Shown piece after piece: positions 23,643 to 33,135 of a DNA stretch of 64,000 nt. The DNA comes from Icerya purchasi. Taxonomy: Eukaryota; Arthropoda; Insecta; Hemiptera; Monophlebidae. Positions within the stretch are counted from its first letter, which is position 1. Every line of letters begins with the position of its first letter. The position numbers and the translations under genes were made by a program. The DNA is taken from NCBI GenBank assembly GCA_039619475.1, contig CM077116.1, positions 461,217,576 through 461,281,575 on the forward strand, read 5' to 3'. The notes beneath the pieces are model-generated. The model was not told the origin of the DNA. It ran no database searches and saw only the letters and a program-made list of their open reading frames with translations.

Positions 23643-25246
23643 GGTTGAATTAATTTTTCGAACACTTTTCCAAATGTATCCAGTAAACTTATCGGTCTAT
23701 AGGATGAGACATCTGTAACTGGCTTCCCAGGTTTATGGATAAGTATAGTTAGCGATTTTTTCCATCTAGTCGGAAAGTACGATAGCCGGAGCATAGAATT
23801 GTATATATATAAAAGTAGTAAAGATCCTCTTTTTGGTAGATGCTTCAAGATATCATTTGTTATTCCATCTTCTCCCGGAGCTTTATTATTTCGCAAACTT
23901 TTGATGCACGTACGAAGCTGATTTGGTGTAATATATGTGTAATTTTGACAATACTGCATGACGTTATTGTTACACTGTATAACTTCCTGCGTGTGTTGTG
24001 GATTTTCCATAGGAGGAGGTTGAAATATATTTTCGAGATAGTCGGCAAAAGTATTAACCTTTTCGTCATCTGTTCTGGCCCACATTGTATTTGTTTTTTT
24101 AATATGATAAGATGGAACACATTTCTTTGTTAGTACTTTCGCTGCTTTCCAGATTGAGCCATCGGCATTAGTTAGGTTGGAAAGGTAATGAGTATAACGC
24201 TCATTTTTGTAGTGTGCTATGGTTTTCGTTAGTTGGCTGCAAAATTCCCGGTATGTTTGGTAATTTGATGGGTATCTATTATGTTGCCATTTTTTGCGCG
24301 CTTTTCTTCTTTTGGCAATTAGCTCACGTATTTCAATGGGCAATATACTGCTAGTGTTAACACTGGACTTTGCAGGTCGTGTTGATTGCCTAGCGCAATC
24401 CTGTATTATATCGGTTAGATAATTAACGGCAGTATCAATATCGTGCTGTGATTTTAGTTTTACATTTAAGTTCACTTGGTTATCTATTATATTCTCAAAT
24501 TTGTTCCAATCAGTAGATTTATTTGTTAATCGACTGTCTAGTTTTGTATGTAGCGGAATTGTGTCTAGGACTTGTAAGACTGGTACGTGATCAGATGACA
24601 AGTCTGCGATTGTACAGCAGTTGTTGTGTAGATTATTTAATCCTTTATTGAAATAAAAGTCTAGCACATCTGGCAGTCGGTTGGTATGCTTTGGCCAGTA
24701 GGTAGGTGTAAATGGTGAAACAACATCGAGGCGTAGCCCTCTATTCAGCTGGAAGAGTTGCGCTCCACGTTTATTTGGAACTCTTGATCCCCAGTGAGGG
24801 TGTTTTGCGTTGTAGTCACCTCCACAAATGAATTTGCTGCCTTGGCGATGAAATAGTTCCGTGAGTTCCTGATTCGGTATGTAATACCTTGGGTGGCAAT
24901 AAACCGATGTGACAGTTACTGTTTCATTAAAAGTCGTTTTTATTTTAATTGCAACAGCTTGGTAGGCCTCTGTTCGGCGAACGAAGTGTAGATGATGGTC
25001 AATGCTCTTTTTGACGAGTACAGCAACACCTCCCATTGCTGTACCAGAAGGGTGTGTTCCATGATAGCATCTGTAATTTAGTAACTCAAGGCTCGCTGGA
25101 TGAACGACATGAGTTTCCGTTAGTAGGGCAATATCGATTCTTTTGGTCTGTAAGAAGTACTGTAGTTCATGTTTCTTCTGTTGAATCCCATTCGCATTCC
25201 ATAATACTACTGTTAATGAATTTGTACTTATAGGGCTCAAATTCAT
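23643..25246 (-). CDS. Element E ORF2, 5' part: APE endonuclease and RT N-terminus
   Basis: ATG at 25246 overlaps the ORF1 stop by four bases (ATGA), suggesting coupled translation. The endonuclease covers residues 1-230: WNANGI (catalytic Asn), LLTETHV (Glu), MGGVAVLVKK, SVYCHPRY, CGGDYNAKHPHWGS (Asp/Asn), LSSDHVPVL (Asp-His). A basic linker follows (KRRKARKKW), then RT motifs KAPGEDGITNDILKHLP and SYRPISLLDTFGKVFEKL. The frame ends at the inversion/target-site edge. Its last ten apparent residues after LIQP come from element D, not from E. No internal stop or lost catalytic residue is seen, so the copy is recent. The polymerase continues at 26450 on the other strand. Confidence 0.9.
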
Positions 25247-26450
25247 AATAATTTGTCCATAAGTTTGGTTAACATGGATATTAATGGTGATAGTAAATTT
25301 CGAAATTCATTAAGAAAGGAAGTTAATGTTTCGTTAATTCCTTTTTGTTCGGTTGTATGTTGTGGAGCATTGTTATTGTATACTACTGATGATGCAGACG
25401 GAGGAAAAGACGAGGTATATTTTTTAGCAGCATTGGAGTACGAAGTTGATGGTAATTGCTTATGGATGGGTGGAAACGTGCTGGTGTCCGCCAAATTAAA
25501 TGATGAAGCTTCGAGAGTTCTACTTATTGCACTCTGTTTAAATTTTTTACTATATTCTTGTTGGTAATATTCACATCCTTTATAGTTGGCAGGGTGTTCA
25601 CCACGACAGAAAAGACATATCGGTTTTTCTTCGGATGTTTTAGGACAGTCAGCGGTTATGTGTTTACCGCTGCATTTCACACATCGAGGCGGAAGATTAC
25701 AATAAGTTTTCGTGTGTCCAAAATTTTGACAACGCATGCACTGGAGTAATTGCCTAGTTACTCGCGGTTCTTCAATTATTACGACTGTATGTAATAAATG
25801 TTTTAATTTAAAAATTTCTGAATTTTTTGAAGATTTGTTGAGATCTACAAAGAACATCGGTAGCGGAGATTTTGTTCTTCTGCTTATTATGTTGGATACA
25901 GAACGAACAGAGAAACCTAGATTTTGTAATGCTTGCGTGATTTCTTCGCAACTAGTTGTATGATGAAGATTTTTTAAAATGACACGAAAAGCTCTATCTT
26001 CTGATAGTTGAAAAGTATAAAATTTGTATTGATTTTGTTGGAGGGCTTTTGTCAGTGCGCGATAACAAGCTGGCGAGCTTGGTTTTATAGTAATACCGGT
26101 GTTTGTTGATTTCAATGTAAATTTGACATTTGTCAAACTTATTAAAGACTTGGTGAATGCTGTATAATTTTTAACGTCTTTTACTAAAATCGGCGGAGGC
26201 GTCGTAAATTTGTTAGTCGGTGGCGATGAGTTTCGTTTCTGTTTATCGTTATCATCAGCGTTGTTCGATGTCTGGTTATCGAGTGGCATTGCGTTTGCAT
26301 CTGCTGTTTCATTATCTCCGTCTGTGTTTTCGTGGTTGTCGTCATCGTTTAAGTACATAAACGGTTGATACCGATTTCTGGTTTTTAGCTTCGGAGCCGT
26401 TGAGCGTTTAAATTCACTCGATGTATGCGGCGGCGAGGAAGGAGAAGGAC
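25243..26450 (-). CDS. Element E ORF1: gag-like protein with zinc knuckles (5'-truncated)
   Basis: About 400 residues, open throughout. An acidic, Asn/Asp-rich N-terminal part precedes a central RRM-like region (FYTFQLSEDRAFRVILKNLH, then EEITQALQNLGFSVRSV). Three Cys/His knuckles follow in about 55 residues: CMRCQNFGHTKTYC, CVKCSGKHITADC and CLFCRGEHPANYKGC. A Ser/Thr-rich tail ends in a Leu-rich segment. Such proteins package the element RNA and chaperone priming. The frame extends to an ATG at 26511, but the first 20 codons are antisense to RT sequence across the inversion joint, so that start is an artefact. The genuine N-terminus was lost. Confidence 0.88.
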
Positions 26451-27549
26451 TCTTTTTAATATGGCAAATGCCTATCTTCCAAATCATCTGTTCGGGTTCA
26501 GACCAAAGCATTCAGCTATTCATCAATGTCACAGGCTCGTTGATGCAATTGAGTCAGTCTTACAGCGTGGAATGTATTGCTCGGCAGTGTTCCTTGATGT
26601 AGCCAAAGCTTTTGATCGTGTTTGGCACGACGGTTTGCTATACAAAGCCCAGAAGATTTTCCCGATTGAAATATATCATCTGCTGAGGTCTTATTTAAGC
26701 GGTAGATCATTTCAAATAAAAATAAATGGCGTCTTGTCCAGCGAGCGTCAGATATTAGCATCGGTACCTCAAGGGAGCGTTCTTGGCCCGCTTCTTTATA
26801 ACATCTATACAGCTGACCTACCGACTACAATGTTTACATTACAAGCTTCATTTGCGGATGACATTGCTATACTAGCTGCGCACGAAGATCGTCATGAAGC
26901 TTCAAGGTACATTCAACATCATTTATCGTTACTACAAAATTGGGCTCTCAACTGGAGGATCGAAATTAATGAACAAAAATCTTCACATATCACGTTCACA
27001 AATAACCAAGAAACATGTCCTCCAGTTACTTATAACAGCTGTAAAATACCGCAGATACAATCAGTTAAATATTTGGGATTAACCTTCGACAAACGCTTAG
27101 TATGGAATCTGCATGTAATTAATACAAAGAAAAAATTGAAGTCGCTACTGAGACAATTATATCCACTAATAGGAAGAAAATCCAAACTCAGTCTGAACAA
27201 TAAAATGTTATTGTATAACACCATCATAGCTCCTGTCTGGAAATACGGTTTAGAAATATATGGATCAGCCGCAAAAACGCATCTCAAAAAAATACAGTCG
27301 TTCCAGTCGAAGATACTGAGGATAATAACCAATGCGCCTTATTATGTTCGTAATACTATAATCGAGAATGATCTCAATGTTCCTTCAGTGTTGGCGATAT
27401 ACAAGCAGCAATATACCAAAATGCATGCGGCATTCAGCTATAATTTAAACCCATTAATATCGCGTATGAAAACTACCGGTCTTCCTGACAATCCCGTCAG
27501 ACGACTAAAGAAAAAACAATGCAGAGATGCGCTTACCGCTCATTATTAA
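26450..27549 (+). CDS. Element E ORF2, 3' part: RT palm, thumb and C-terminus
   Basis: Continuation of the polymerase of element E in the opposite orientation. Motifs in order: FGFRPKHSAIHQCHRLVDAI, FLDVAKAFDRVWHDGL (motif A Asp), VPQGSVLGPLLYNIYTADLP (motif B), SFADDIAILA (motif C, both Asp present), SVKYLGLTFDKRLVW (thumb), WKYGLEIYGSA and the Jockey-type end LRIITNAPYYVRN with LNVPSVLAIY. It stops at TAA 27549 with no RNase H, as in the Jockey clade. The first about ten codons of the open frame from 26425 are antisense ORF1 sequence, so no true start exists. The 5' half is at 23643-25246 on the minus strand. Confidence 0.9.
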
Positions 27550-27735
27550 TATTAAAGATAATACCAAAACGCTCAAAAAAAAAAAAAAAAAAAAAAAAAA
27601 TGGAAAACTAATCTATGACTAGCGGCTTTATCTGTTGGGATGCGCCGTTATCTAGGACACTTAAAATAACTAATGATCACTTGCGTTGATGACCTACGAG
27701 TCGGTATGCAAAAAAAAAAAAAAAAAAAAAAAAAA
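27550..27735 (+). other. 3' UTR, nested hairpin and poly(A) tail of element E
   Basis: About 160 bases with an internal A-run (27576-27600), then outer stem TTGCGT (27681-27686) / ATGCAA (27706-27711) with one G-U pair, enclosing ATGACCTACGAGTC where GAC pairs GTC. The poly(A) of about 25 begins inside the 3' arm. The loop sequence is nearly that of family A, while the outer stem is entirely different. Confidence 0.75.
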
Positions 27736-27742
27736 CCTTAGT

Positions 27743-29293
27743 AAATCACCTTTACTGTTATTCCTATTCTTTATTTTATATAACCTTCTTTGTAGTTTTT
27801 TAAGTGAAGTTTTATAAAATTCAAGATTTTGATTCCAAAAAGGTTTATTATAAATTTTAGTTTTATTCTGGGATTTAAAAATTACTGTTTTAATTATATC
27901 AGTAACTTTCATGATCTTATTCTCTAAGTCTTCTATTTTATTATTGTTATGAATTTCCTCTAGTTCATTAATAATTTTATTATACGTATTTTTAAATTCA
28001 TCCTCAAAAACATCATTCCTAATTCAAACTCAATAGTTAAGTGTAATGCTATTGTTGAGTATTTTAATATTTTGGACAGTTCAAAAATACCCTGTAGTTT
28101 TCTAACGGGCAAGTCGTCGTGTCTAAATTAATTACTGCTTGCTCCATCAAGTCGCTAAACATAGACCAATCACCTTTATCAAATTTTCGATGTTTTTTGA
28201 ATTGCTTCTCCTCAATGTTAGATGATATATTCGAACCCGCTCATCAAGACGAATATCAACTAAAATGGGAAGGTGATCACTACCCAGAGAGTTTGGATAT
28301 AGCATTTAACCACAATCGAAATAAATTTCGGGGTAAACTATCGTTATTAAGTCAACCGTATTCGCGGTATGTGACGGGGATTCAATTCTGATCGGGGAAC
28401 CATCATTCAGAAGACACATACTCAAGTTGCAGAGAATATCCGCCACTGCCATTCCTTTTCTGTCAATACGACTACAGCTCTAGCTGACATTTAGGGCATT
28501 GAAATCTCCACCTAAAATTATCGATAAATGTTTTAAACTCTCTAGAGTCTAGATCATCTAAAAATGCCTCCGAGTCCGAAACATGTCCTGGTGGAAAATA
28601 ATATGTAATAAAATAACCACGAGTATTTATTGAAGTTTACACGAATACAAATTGCGTTAGATCTGGTGTAGTTATTGTAAGTAACAAAATGCGATTAAAT
28701 CAGCGTTTGTTTGATTCCACTTTTAATTAAAATGGCAACTCTGCCATACATGTCCACACTATCATCCCGGTAACAACAATAATTACCCAAACTAAACATG
28801 TCCCCCCTCCCCCAATAAAATAATATCAAAATCACTATTAGCTACAAAGACTTTGAAATCGCATAAATTGGAAAGTATACTAGACGCATTCCACTGAATT
28901 TCAGCAGACAATCAAAGCTATCGATAAATTGGAATAGAAAACCACATTAACTAATTGATAAATAAATTATAATCCGACGATAAATACTAAAATATAATAA
29001 CACATTAAATAGTGTAATTCTTTACTTTAATACTTACCTCATTCCTATTCAGTTTAACGTTTTTATTCTTATTATTAATTTTTGGGTCACTTCCCTTACT
29101 AGTAATAACTATTTCGCTTAAAGATGGTTTTGGCACTGAAGAGTAGGTTGCCATTTTGAGAATCCTGTATTTATGTTGATACTCGATTTAACATTCACCA
29201 ATGGCACTTTTGTTATGTTTGAATATTATTTACTGGAAAATCGGAAGAGTCGGAATTTTTATTTCTTAAAACAGGTCCTCTCTCGTTCAATTT
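27743..29293 (-). pseudogene. Endonuclease, linker and ORF1 remains of element D
   Basis: Minus strand: a possible ORF1 piece with ATG at 29154 (MATYSSVPKPSLSEIVITSK, stop at 29005) and an upstream stretch ERGPVLRNKNSDSSDFPVNN. The APE endonuclease then reads IQWNASSILSNL (about 28890), ANSDFDIILLGE, YYFPPGHVSDSEAFLDDL, IILGGDFNALN (about 28500) and GSDHLPILVDI (about 28270). The linker is KPFWNQNLEFYKTSLKKL (27860-27800) at the edge of the E insertion. Asn, Asp and the SDH motif are still visible, but several frameshifts and stops make it non-functional. The plus-strand open frame 28119-28391 is only its shadow. Confidence 0.65.
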
Positions 29294-30336
29294 TTAGGAT
29301 TCCGTACACATATAATGTACGGAATCCTAATAAGATGATTCAGAAACGATAAAAATATCAAATAACTCACGAACAGGTTGACTTATAAACTTCAAAATCG
29401 AATCATAAATTACAATTAAAAATGTCTTTAAGAAAATCTATAACTTCAAACTAACCGATTACCCTGGGCGGCAAAAAAACCTAAAAAACCGTCAGGAATT
29501 ATAATATGGAATATGAAACGATCTCAAAAATCACTCCTAAAAGGTTCATAACTCATCATCTATAAAAGTGGAATTCAAAATATAAAACAAATCGCAGAAG
29601 CTTTTTTCATAAAATCAAAAAATTACGGTTCAAAAATTACATAGACCCCCCTTCAGGCCAAATACAGCAAAAAAAAAAGGGATGTTCACTTAAGTAATAT
29701 CCCGAGTAAAAAATTTGAAGAATCCAAAACGTATCCCAAATATATGCATAAGGAACCACTTTATAAAAAAAACTATAGCCGAGCCTACTACTTTATATTT
29801 AGACCCTCGAGGTGCCGAAAGCTCGAAAGTTCGAAAAAAATTTTTTTTTCCCTGGTCATGTGATATATCGATGGATAGAAATCGCCCAGGAACAAAACCG
29901 AATTTAATTTCCTTAACGAAACTATCAAAGTTACTGAAACGTTCAAAAGTAAAAAAAAATTACGTGTCTCCTCCTTTTGCGTCGCCAGTATTATAGCCAA
30001 AAATTTTGTAAAAATATGCGCATCGTCATATATTTCTCTAGTTTCGAACATACTGGTTTCCAACTTTAAAATTAGGCCCTCGGGGCGTCGAAAGCTCGAA
30101 ATTTTTGAAAAAATTATTTTCTTTTCCAGGCATGTAATATATTGTTGTAAAGAGCGCTATTTGCCGGGAACGAAACCGTGTTTTACTTTCTTAACGAAAC
30201 TTTCGAAGTTTACGAAAAGTTCAAAAAAACGCGAAAAACAACGTATCTCTCCTTCATAGCGCAAAATATCAGATTTCTTTGTTTTGAATTTAGTATTACG
30301 TAAACGTAAATTATAGTCCTATGTACGGAATCCTAA
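29294..30336. mobile_element. TIR-bounded 1.04-kb unit with internal diverged repeats
   Basis: Starts with TTAGGATTCCGTACA (29294-29308) and ends with the exact reverse complement TGTACGGAATCCTAA (30322-30336). A second copy of the latter at 29316-29330 forms a perfect hairpin with the start (7-base loop). Inside, 29808-29999 and 30075-30270 are diverged tandem repeats sharing TCGAAAGCTCGAAA, TTCTTAACGAAACT-like and AAGTTCAAAA blocks. No transposase is seen. Flanking sequence on both sides resembles element D ORF1, so it may be an insertion there. It could be a non-autonomous DNA transposon; the superfamily is not recognised. Confidence 0.5.
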
Positions 30337-30509
30337 GCGTATGAAACATCATGCTTGATTGAACTTGTTTATCTTCATCTGAGGACAGGAAGGAAATAGT
30401 TACTTTTAAAAATGCCGGTAGAAGTTGATTTTTATCATAATAACCTGTTTTCTCTTTGAGATAGGCTTAGGTTTATATGCGGGCATGTTAATATTGTTTT
30501 TGTACGGAT

Positions 30510-31392
30510 CACTTTTGAACGGCGTTCTTGATTGCGATCATTAACTGTTTTTTTACGTTTAATAAGTCTTGTTTATGTGCTGTTGAAGTCTGTATAATAT
30601 TATTAGAGGGCGGATTTGTAGGTTCGGATAAAGTGACAGCAAGTCGATTTATTTTTTAGGTAATTGAAGTAGTCAGTACAACTAACTTCGAACGGTTTGT
30701 TTCTGTCGCGATAGATCTTATGTAGATTAGAATAGAACGTTTTGTAGTAATTTATATGAAACCTGTTCCCGCCGAGTTTCACACAATATTTCAGTGCTAA
30801 TAACATTCGCCGGTGTGGTTTTAGTGACATCACGTTTGTTTCCCCATGCAAACTACTAACTAGACTGGTACAGAACGCCCCGCTGCTTATTCTGAGTGCG
30901 TTATTCCGAATTGCATTCACTGACGTGAGTTTGGTACAGTCATAAGAGCATGCTTCTGTCAGATCCTCGTGACTTACCATGAAGCATTTTTAGCAGATTA
31001 AAAGTTTTTGTGCACCTCCGTTTCGTATCTTCTATTCGTGGCTTCCCCAGCTTAATTTGTTGTCGAATAAAAGTCCCAAAAAATCGTTTTGTTTTTGTTA
31101 GTTATGAATGTACTTTTCAGTTTCAACCTAATTTCGCGTACTGGAGTCCTCTTGATAAAATTTATTACGCAGGTTTTGCCGGTGGAAAAATGTATATTCT
31201 ATAATATTTTGTAATTTTCCTTCTATTTGTGTGATGTTTTTTCCTCGCATGTAAATCGCTAGATCATCTGCAAATATTGAGTGGTTAGATGAGTATTCGA
31301 TTAGATGTTGTAAATCGCTTAGAATTATTATAGATAGTAGAGGGCTCAATAATGATACTTGCGGTATCGCTAATTTTTGATTTCTTTCAAGT
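30510..31392 (-). pseudogene. Family A ORF2 fragment (copy A3)
   Basis: Minus-strand segment nearly identical to A2 3861-4757: the decayed VSLLSPLLSIIILSD and FADDLAIYMRGKN with the same early frame end (FYQEDSSTRN at 31128), then the thumb and NALRISSGAFCTS, ending in RDRNKPFEVSC and TYKSAL. It shares A2's disabling changes but has its own short deletion near 30935 (between the CSYDCTKL and SVNAIRN segments). Its left end joins element D sequence and its right end joins a family B fragment without a tail, so it is an internal piece rather than a normal insertion end. Confidence 0.8.
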
Positions 31393-31491
31393 CATTGTAT
31401 GGAGTCGGAAGACGAAGATCCAAAAGCCGAGAATAGAAGAGAGAACGTTCTGAAGAGAGTGAGGAACATTCGAAGAAGACGTGATTGTGAA
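31393..31491 (-). mobile_element. Family B fragment (B3)
   Basis: About 98 bases closely match 11961-12058 of B1 (start GTCATTGTATGGAGT, end CATTCGAAGAAGAC), the region coding for the C-terminal FFECS/LSSERS part. It is directly followed by the poly(T) of B2, so B2 probably inserted into this older B fragment. Confidence 0.65.
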
Positions 31492-31521
<30 letters not shown>

Positions 31522-31523
<2 letters not shown>

Positions 31524-31547
31524 GGGCTCGGTGTTAACACTGACCCA
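31522..31547 (-). other. 3'-terminal nested stem-loop of copy B2
   Basis: Outer TGGG/CCCA pairs enclose the palindrome GTGTTAACAC (31531-31540). It sits immediately before the poly(A) tail. The same TGGG...CCCA frame with different inner stems ends B1, B5 and the fragments at 42786 and 46590. Confidence 0.6.
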
Positions 31548-31571
31548 ACTACATGGACCTAGATCACCTAC

Positions 31572-33135
31572 TCAGATTCTGAGGCGATCGGAGGTAGAAA
31601 GTATAAAGGAAAGAAGGAGGGGAACAACGGCTGGAGATGGGAAGGAAAGGATAAAGGAAGCATTGAAAGGGGTAGGAAGATCTAACGCCAAAAGTTCGGC
31701 GTATAGATGAGAGCACTGAGGAAAAAGAGCAGAGCATTCGAAAAGGATATGGTTGGGGTCACATATAAAGGGAGGATCAGTTGAGTGGAGAGGGCAAAAG
31801 GGAGAAGGTGAAAGAGAAAAAGAAAAACGAGAAAAGGGAAGGAGGGAATGGCCAAGTCTCAGTCTGATTAAAGAAACAATAGCCGAGCGCCGAGAAAAAG
31901 GAAGAAATTGGTACCAAGGCTGTGAATTGGGAGTAGGCTGTAGGAGGAGGAAGAAAGAGGAGCGATTGGCAAAAAAGGAAGGGTAGATGTCAACCCACAG
32001 TCTGGTATGGAGACTTGCGGAGAGGAAAAGGATGTCTGAGGCAGGAAAATGCGGAAGGAATGGACCATTGAGAGACGCTGAGCGAGCTAGGAAGTCAGCT
32101 GCTTCGTTGCCCTCAATGCCAGAGTGGCCAGGAACCCATAAAAAGTCAATAAGGATAGAACGTGCTAAGCGCAAGTTAGAGATAGAGGCACGAACAGAAA
32201 GAATAATGTCATTAGTCGAGTGGGAAGGAGGAGAAGAGATAGCTTGCAGCACGGATTTGGAATCAGTAATAATGAGAAACTTACAGATCCCTCTTGAAGA
32301 GGAAATAAAGGAGACAGCACGGAGAATGGAGACTGCTTCAGCAGAAAAAATGGAACAAAAGGAAGGAAGTTTGAAGGATTCCGAGTGATTAAGCGAGGGG
32401 GCTGTAAAAGCACCGCCCACCCCGCAATCATTTTTGGAACCATCAGTGAAAATTTTTACATGACGGGGAAATGAAGAATTTAATATGTGGACATATTCAC
32501 TGACCACTGTGCTCTGAGGAGTGGAGTTAGCACGAAGAGGAAGAGAGGAGAATGAGACGGGAAGACATGTACTATTGAAATCAAAAGAAAAGTAAGGAAG
32601 CTTATTGCGGGAAAAGACATAAGGAGAGAACTTAGAGACCCGAGCAGCTATGTGCGCAAGAACCGGGATTTTGTGAGGAACGAAGCGCCAGTGGTCATTG
32701 ATATACAGATAGGAAGAAATAAGTTTAGATGAAGAGATCGGGAGGCGTTTAATTAGAAAACGGTAACCAAGCAGAGATCTGCGGATAAACAGGGGTTTAA
32801 TATTAGATTCAGACAAAATGGCAGGAATGGGAGAAGAATTTAGGGCCCCAATGCAGAGCCGAAGACAGGAGTTTTGGATTCTATCAAGTTTGCGCAGGAG
32901 GGAGTTTGAGGCATTGCCGTATAAGAAGGAATAGTAGTCTAGTTTGGAACGAATGATGGATTTGTAGAGAATTATGAGAATATATGGATCACCGCCCCAC
33001 TTGAGAGGACATAAGGCTTTCAGGAGATTTAGTCTCTTAAGACAAGATATATATAGGGACTCGATATGTTCTTGGAAAGAGAGTCGACTGTTTAGGAAAA
33101 GACCAAGATAGCATATGGAATTAACAATAGGAATA
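31572..33135 (-). CDS. B2 ORF2, 3' part: RT thumb, RNase H and C-terminal module
   Basis: Open for about 520 codons after a frameshift near 33130, with no start of its own (the Met at 32816 is internal). The thumb segment is ICYLGLFLNSRLSFQEHI with SKLDYYSFLYGNA. RNase H H1 has all expected catalytic residues: FTDGSK (Asp), SAEAVSIL (Glu), ITDSKSVLQAI (Asp), WVPGHSGIEGNEAADFLA (His and last Asp). The C-terminal module LRLGHSLLPFSRF is followed by CPLHSTDPPFICDPNHILFEC, a Cys/His cluster. RNase H removes element RNA from the hybrid during second-strand synthesis. Homologues in this window are B1 (dead), B5 (open) and B6 (relic). Confidence 0.88.

Larger units (their letters stand above)
23643..27735 (+). 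mobile_element. Element E, young Jockey-type retrotransposon with 5' inversion
   Basis: The right part (about 26450-27735) is plus: RT from finger 2 to the C-terminus, 3' UTR, hairpin, 25-base poly(A). The left part (23643-26450) is minus: ORF1, then ORF2 endonuclease and the first RT motifs, ending exactly where the right part begins in the protein. AACCTTAGT flanks the whole (23634-23642 and 27734-27742, partly merged with the A tail), and element D homology continues on both sides. All frames are open. It is therefore one insertion made by twin priming, truncated inside ORF1. Jockey clade is inferred from the motifs and the absence of RNase H. Confidence 0.85.
21416..30520 (-). mobile_element. 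Element D, old non-LTR retrotransposon split by two insertions
   Basis: On the minus strand, from right to left: possible ORF1 remains (about 30350-30510 and 29005-29293), APE endonuclease (about 28130-28910), linker (27743-27912), RT (22528-23600), C-terminal Cys/His region (21662-21859), 3' hairpin and tail (21416-21500). Element E (23643-27735) and the TIR unit (29294-30336) interrupt it. Across the E insertion the D reading resumes at the duplicated site AACCTTAGT. Many stops and shifts show that D is old. The right boundary is approximate because it abuts copy A3. Confidence 0.65.

Noticed and set aside
26451..26511. ATG at 26511 as the start of element E ORF1
   Set aside because: The first 20 codons are antisense to the RT part across the inversion joint.
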